This document shows positions 60,710 through 64,000 of a DNA stretch of 64,000 nt, piece by piece; positions within the stretch are counted from its first letter, which is position 1, and each line of letters begins with the position of its first letter. A program made the position numbers and the translations under genes. Under the pieces are notes generated by a model. The model was not told the DNA's origin, searched no databases, and saw only the letters and a list, made by a program, of their open reading frames with translations. The stretch is from JANQHS01 sp965227315 (GTDB taxonomy: Bacteria > Bacteroidota > Bacteroidia > Cytophagales > CCMP332): positions 2,108,001-2,172,000 of the forward strand of contig OZ245737.1 of NCBI GenBank assembly GCA_965227315.1. The letters run 5' to 3'.

Positions 60710-61618
60710 TCAATTGACATTCCTGAAGGAACCGGGACTTATGCCTGTTTTGACCTTGAACAACTTGGAGAAATGCTGGGAATACTCGAAACCCAATCCG
60801 TAGGCGATCTCACTGACGGAATCCGAGGAATTCAACAGTTGATTCTTGGCCTTGTTGATCAGGAAATCGTCGATGTGGTTTTTAGCGCTTTTGCCCGTCT
60901 CTTTTTTTAGCAGATCGCTGAGATACTTGGGGGACATACTCAATTCTCTGCCGCAATAGCTCACATTGGGCAATCCCAATTCCAGCTGGTTTTCATTGGA
61001 ATAGTACTCCTTCAAGAGGGATTCAAATTTGGCGAGTACATCCTTGTTGATATTTGTGCGGGTATAGAATTGGCGGTCATAGTAGCGTGTGCAATAATCC
61101 AGCATCAATTCGATATTGGATACGATCAACTTTTGACTGTGCCGGTCAATGTTTTGTTGGTACTCCGTCTCAATTTTTTCCAGGATCTCACGAAGGGCGC
61201 CCTTTTCCTCATCGGAAATATGCAGAGCCTCCGAAATATCGTAAGAGAAGAATGAATACTCATCGATGGACTTCCCCAGCTCCGATCTTCTGATCAGGTC
61301 GGGATGGAAAAGCAATGCCCAGCCCGGATCTTCAGCGCTTGACCGATGGCCGTCATAACTCAGCACCTGGCCCGGCTTGATGAACAGCATTGACCCTTCC
61401 TGAAAATCATATGAGCTGCGACCGTAGCGCATACTTCCTTCTGTCTCATTCTTATGAGTGATGCAATACATGCCAAATGAGCATCGGAGGTTATGAAATT
61501 CCGGTTCGATCTCCGCACCCTTGAAATTGATGATCGAGACAAGTGGGTGTTTGGGCTTGGGAAGCCCGAAAACCTTGTGCATGTCCGAAATGCTCTCTAT
61601 ATGGTAGATCTCCGGCAT
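60710..61618 (-). CDS. AraC family transcriptional regulator
   Basis: 302 residues from ATG at 61618 (an in-frame ATG at 61645 would add nine). N-terminal cupin-like sensor (FGMYCITHKNETEGSMRYGRSSYDF, MLFIKPGQVLSY) and C-terminal double HTH (GRELSMSPKYLSDLLKKETGK, SEIAYGLGFEYSQHFSKLFKVKTG). It lies downstream of the SDR-SRPBCC-SDR operon, whose leader carries a 21-bp-spaced direct repeat fit for AraC binding; this protein is the natural candidate regulator. Confidence 0.94.
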   Translation of the reverse strand: MPEIYHIESISDMHKVFGLPKPKHPLVSIINFKGAEIEPEFHNLRCSFGMYCITHKNETEGSMRYGRSSYDFQEGSMLFIKPGQVLSYDGHRSSAEDPGWALLFHPDLIRRSELGKSIDEYSFFSYDISEALHISDEEKGALREILEKIETEYQQNIDRHSQKLIVSNIELMLDYCTRYYDRQFYTRTNINKDVLAKFESLLKEYYSNENQLELGLPNVSYCGRELSMSPKYLSDLLKKETGKSAKNHIDDFLINKAKNQLLNSSDSVSEIAYGLGFEYSQHFSKLFKVKTGISPGSFRNVN

Positions 61619-61681
61619 TTTTCTACGACCGTCAGGAATAAACATAATGAGAATACATTACACTTTGAAATGCATGTACGG

Positions 61682-62587
61682 CTAATCGAATGACTGTCCG
61701 GTCATTTCCTCGGAAAGCTTCCAGAGCCGGGAGGCTACATCTTCCCGTGTGGAATAATCGCTTCGCTTGGCCATACCAACGCGGCCCTTAAACTCATTAA
61801 AACCCTGCGGTCCGAAGTATTCCCCACCCCGAACCTCCGGACTCAATGCCCCAAAAATACTGGGCCGGGCGGCGGATGCGGGTGAATTGAGAATAAAAGG
61901 TGATAAGATCTTGAAGAAATAGTATTTCAATCTTGACATCTCATCAAATAAGCCCGAGTCCGAACCTCCGGGATGAACGGCCAGTGCTTTGATCTTCTTG
62001 CCTGAGGCCTTCAACCTCCGGTCCAGTTCATCGGCGAACATGAGGTTGGCCAATTTGGACTGGCCATATGCGGCATCCGGGTCGTCGTCTTTTTCACAGT
62101 TGAGATCATCAAAATGGATCTTTGCCCCTTTATGTGCCAGGCTACTCAAAGCGACAATACGCGATGCATGGTCATCGGGGATCAATTCGATCAGCAGGCT
62201 GGTCAACAAAAAATGGCCGAGGTGATTGGTAGCGAATTGCAATTCAGCACCGGTATTGCTCTTTTTCCCGCTGTATACCAGGATGCCTGCATTGTTGATG
62301 AGCACATCGAGCTTTGTGTATTTTTCCTTGAATTCTTTTGCAAAGGACCTTACGCTCTCCAGATCACTCAAATCGAGGCTCAGTACATCGAGATCAGCAT
62401 TGGGAACCTGTTGCAATATTTCGGTTTTTGCTTTTTCGGCTTTGGACATATTTCGACAGGCCATAATGACCTTGAAGCCATAGTTCGCCATGGCCAATGT
62501 GGTTTCAAACCCAATACCGTTGTTCGCGCCTGTTACGATGGCGATCCGTCCTTTTTGTGAAGGAATATTTTTCAGATTGAAGTCCAT
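61682..62587 (-). CDS. Short-chain dehydrogenase/reductase (retinol dehydrogenase-like)
   Basis: 301 residues. NAD(P)-binding TGANNGIGFETTLAMA near the N-terminus, LINNAGILVYSG, and the catalytic Ser region (ALSSLAHKGAKI) followed by YGQSKLAN with the catalytic Tyr-x-x-x-Lys pair. The long C-terminal part and the loop after the active site resemble the retinol dehydrogenase-like group. Six bases after the SRPBCC gene, so third gene of the operon. Confidence 0.93.
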   Translation of the reverse strand: MDFNLKNIPSQKGRIAIVTGANNGIGFETTLAMANYGFKVIMACRNMSKAEKAKTEILQQVPNADLDVLSLDLSDLESVRSFAKEFKEKYTKLDVLINNAGILVYSGKKSNTGAELQFATNHLGHFLLTSLLIELIPDDHASRIVALSSLAHKGAKIHFDDLNCEKDDDPDAAYGQSKLANLMFADELDRRLKASGKKIKALAVHPGGSDSGLFDEMSRLKYYFFKILSPFILNSPASAARPSIFGALSPEVRGGEYFGPQGFNEFKGRVGMAKRSDYSTREDVASRLWKLSEEMTGQSFD

Positions 62588-62592
62588 TTCTT

Positions 62593-63078
62593 TTAGTTTT
62601 TGAATCTGCGTTCTACTTCTGTCTTGAGATTTTGGTTGAATGCGCTATAACCCCTGGCATAGATCTTTGATAGATTACCACCCATCAGCCAGGTGATGCC
62701 TTGCATGATCTCATCCGATTGGATGAATCTTGTTTTTCCGTCCTCGGCCTGCATGACCTTAAAGTGATGGTTATCCCTGATGCCGCCGGGACCCTTTTCC
62801 GCCCAGTAGAACTCCGAGTTCTCGACTACCGATATGGTATGATCGATAGTTGTGAGCTTTTCTTTCTTTGGGTTGATCTTGAAAACAATCGTAATTTTCT
62901 CACCCTGCCGGATCTTGCCCTGGATGTCGATCATGAAAGTCGACCAACTCTTGTAGGATCCGGTGTCGGTCAAAACCGACCATACCTGTTCGGGAGTTGC
63001 ATCGATGAGAATATCCGTGTATATCTTTCTATGAGAAGCCTTGATCTTCTCAACCCTTACATTTTCTAAAGTTGCCAT
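62593..63078 (-). CDS. SRPBCC domain protein (polyketide cyclase-like)
   Basis: 161 residues. The pattern IYTDILIDATPEQVWSVLTDTGSYKSWSTF is the standard SRPBCC opening and the sheet with FYWAEKGPGGIRDNHHFKV and a C-terminal helix completes the fold. It probably binds or converts a hydrophobic compound also handled by the flanking SDR enzymes. It lies between the two SDR genes in one operon. Confidence 0.88.
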   Translation of the reverse strand: MATLENVRVEKIKASHRKIYTDILIDATPEQVWSVLTDTGSYKSWSTFMIDIQGKIRQGEKITIVFKINPKKEKLTTIDHTISVVENSEFYWAEKGPGGIRDNHHFKVMQAEDGKTRFIQSDEIMQGITWLMGGNLSKIYARGYSAFNQNLKTEVERRFKN

Positions 63079-63111
63079 AAGTTCTGTTTATTCGTTAAAA
63101 ATCAATGATGG

Positions 63112-63864
63112 CTAAAAGTGGATATCACCTCCGCCATCGACTTTGATCAGCTGTCCTGTGATATACCTTGAATCCTCGGAGGCCATAAATACCATGACCG
63201 GCGCTATATCCTCTTCAGCATCGCCGATGTACCCCAGGGGAACAATGTCCTTGACCACATTCTCGCCGTATTCATCGAATAATTTGTTGGAGAGATCGCT
63301 GTAGAATATAGGAACGATACTGTTGCAGGTGATCCTGTCGAGACCCCACTCCCGAGCTGCTACCATTGTGATTCCGTGCACCGCAGCCTTCACACCTGCG
63401 TAGACTCCGAATTTAGGTGCACCGATCAACCCGGCACCGGATGAAACATTGATGATCCGTCCTCCCTTCTCTTTCATATGTGGATAGCAAAGACGCATCA
63501 GGATCCATACGGCTTCAAAACCACTGGTGACGGTATTGTTCCAGATCTCATCCGTATGGTCCATGATGGAAACTCCCTGCTTTGTAGAAATTGCGTTATT
63601 GACAAGTATGTCCACACGACCGAATTTGGAGATGGTCTGTTCAACCAGGTTCTCCAGGTCTTCCTTTTGCATGACATCACACTTGACAGGTAATGTGTTG
63701 ACCCCCTGTTCTTCACAGATCTTTGCCACCTCTTCAAGTTTCTCCAATCGCCGAGCGCAGATGACAACATCGGCTCCGGCTTTTGCATATGCGATGGCGG
63801 TAGCTCTTCCCAAGCCGCCGCTTGCGCCAGTTATAATGGCAACCTTGTTTTCCAGTTTTTTCAT
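63112..63864 (-). CDS. Classical short-chain dehydrogenase/reductase
   Basis: 250 residues. TGASGGLGRATAIAYAKAGADVVIC (cofactor binding), VDILVNNAISTKQG, catalytic Ser in INVSSGAGL and Y-x-x-x-K in VYAGVKAAVHG, ending in ITGQLIKVDGG. A typical classical SDR/FabG-like oxidoreductase. First gene of the SDR-SRPBCC-SDR operon, preceded by the direct-repeat element at 63946-63976. Confidence 0.95.
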   Translation of the reverse strand: MKKLENKVAIITGASGGLGRATAIAYAKAGADVVICARRLEKLEEVAKICEEQGVNTLPVKCDVMQKEDLENLVEQTISKFGRVDILVNNAISTKQGVSIMDHTDEIWNNTVTSGFEAVWILMRLCYPHMKEKGGRIINVSSGAGLIGAPKFGVYAGVKAAVHGITMVAAREWGLDRITCNSIVPIFYSDLSNKLFDEYGENVVKDIVPLGYIGDAEEDIAPVMVFMASEDSRYITGQLIKVDGGGDIHF

Positions 63865-63945
63865 TATGCTTTTTTTGTTGTTAAACAGTTCAATGCTTGT
63901 CTAAAATTTCCATTGGTAAATGTATTGCGCCTGTGTTGTGATGAA

Positions 63946-63976
63946 GTATACATTTGTCCGAACCTTGTATACATTT
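63946..63976. promoter_or_regulatory. Direct repeat upstream of the SDR operon, AraC-type site candidate
   Basis: GTATACATTT occurs at 63946-63955 and again at 63967-63976, exactly 21 bp apart, the spacing of two turns of DNA used by AraC-family proteins. An inverted copy of the core (AAATGTAT) lies at 63918-63925, nearer the SDR gene start at 63864. Confidence 0.55.
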
Positions 63977-64000
63977 TGCTGTCAATGATTGAATGGCTAC

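Overview
The window is a bacterial chromosome segment, almost certainly from the phylum Bacteroidota. Three proteins carry a type IX secretion (Por) C-terminal sorting domain. A gldI-like lipoprotein sits beside nrnA and ndk. Several leaders carry the Bacteroidota promoter element TAnnTTTG and lack a purine-rich ribosome binding site. Icd is of the long two-domain kind. A placement near Cytophagia is only inference. I saw no tRNA, rRNA, CRISPR array, transposase or integrase.

Layout. 1-2.3 kb is a conserved housekeeping corner: a partial gldI-like PPIase overlapping nrnA by ATGA, with ndk divergent and closed by a strong terminator. 2.2-13.5 kb is a minus-strand run of small accessory genes: FkbM methyltransferase, two secreted proteins, an AlkD-like glycosylase, hydrolases, SnoaL-like proteins, an AraC regulator, a formyltransferase-like protein and DUF2200. 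It is interrupted by a plus-strand HxlR regulator whose divergent promoter carries two matched dyads. 13.6-15.2 kb is an AT-rich two-gene cassette, a DUF5131 three-Cys protein plus its TcmP partner. This is the best candidate for a poorly described system.

15.4-23.2 kb holds a secreted gluzincin, a membrane AraC regulator, three unrecognised membrane-anchored or lipoprotein genes and a 1056-residue subtilase with no export signal. 23.6-26.8 kb pairs a delta-60-repeat T9SS protein with a TPR/LuxR membrane regulator, with two strong palindromes between them. 26.8-28.0 kb is an overlapping MarR-GNAT-small membrane protein operon with a well-formed promoter and double operator. 28-37.6 kb is mixed: YdeI-like, PQQ propeller, a HExxH protein, two acyltransferases, YjbR, a GT39-like enzyme, GNAT and saccharopine dehydrogenase.

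37.9-39.4 kb is icd with its terminator. 39.6-50.8 kb is a set of exported proteins: a GExH-motif protein, a degenerate M1 peptidase, two serine hydrolases with TPR tails, a Kelch T9SS protein and an alpha/beta hydrolase, ending in a two-component system. 50.8-60.7 kb holds small stress-type genes, a second GT39-like membrane protein, an S41 protease, an AraC regulator, a GDSL hydrolase, a VOC protein, SRPBCC proteins, a PEP mutase/isocitrate-lyase-like enzyme and a truncated gene remnant. 60.7-63.9 kb is an SDR-SRPBCC-SDR operon with an AraC regulator downstream and a 21-bp-spaced direct repeat upstream.

Most genes are on the minus strand in short operons. The content is dominated by paralogous accessory families: four AraC regulators, three SnoaL-like, three SRPBCC, three GNAT, two GT39-like and two acyltransferases. 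All functions are inferred from motifs read by eye; no database search was run.
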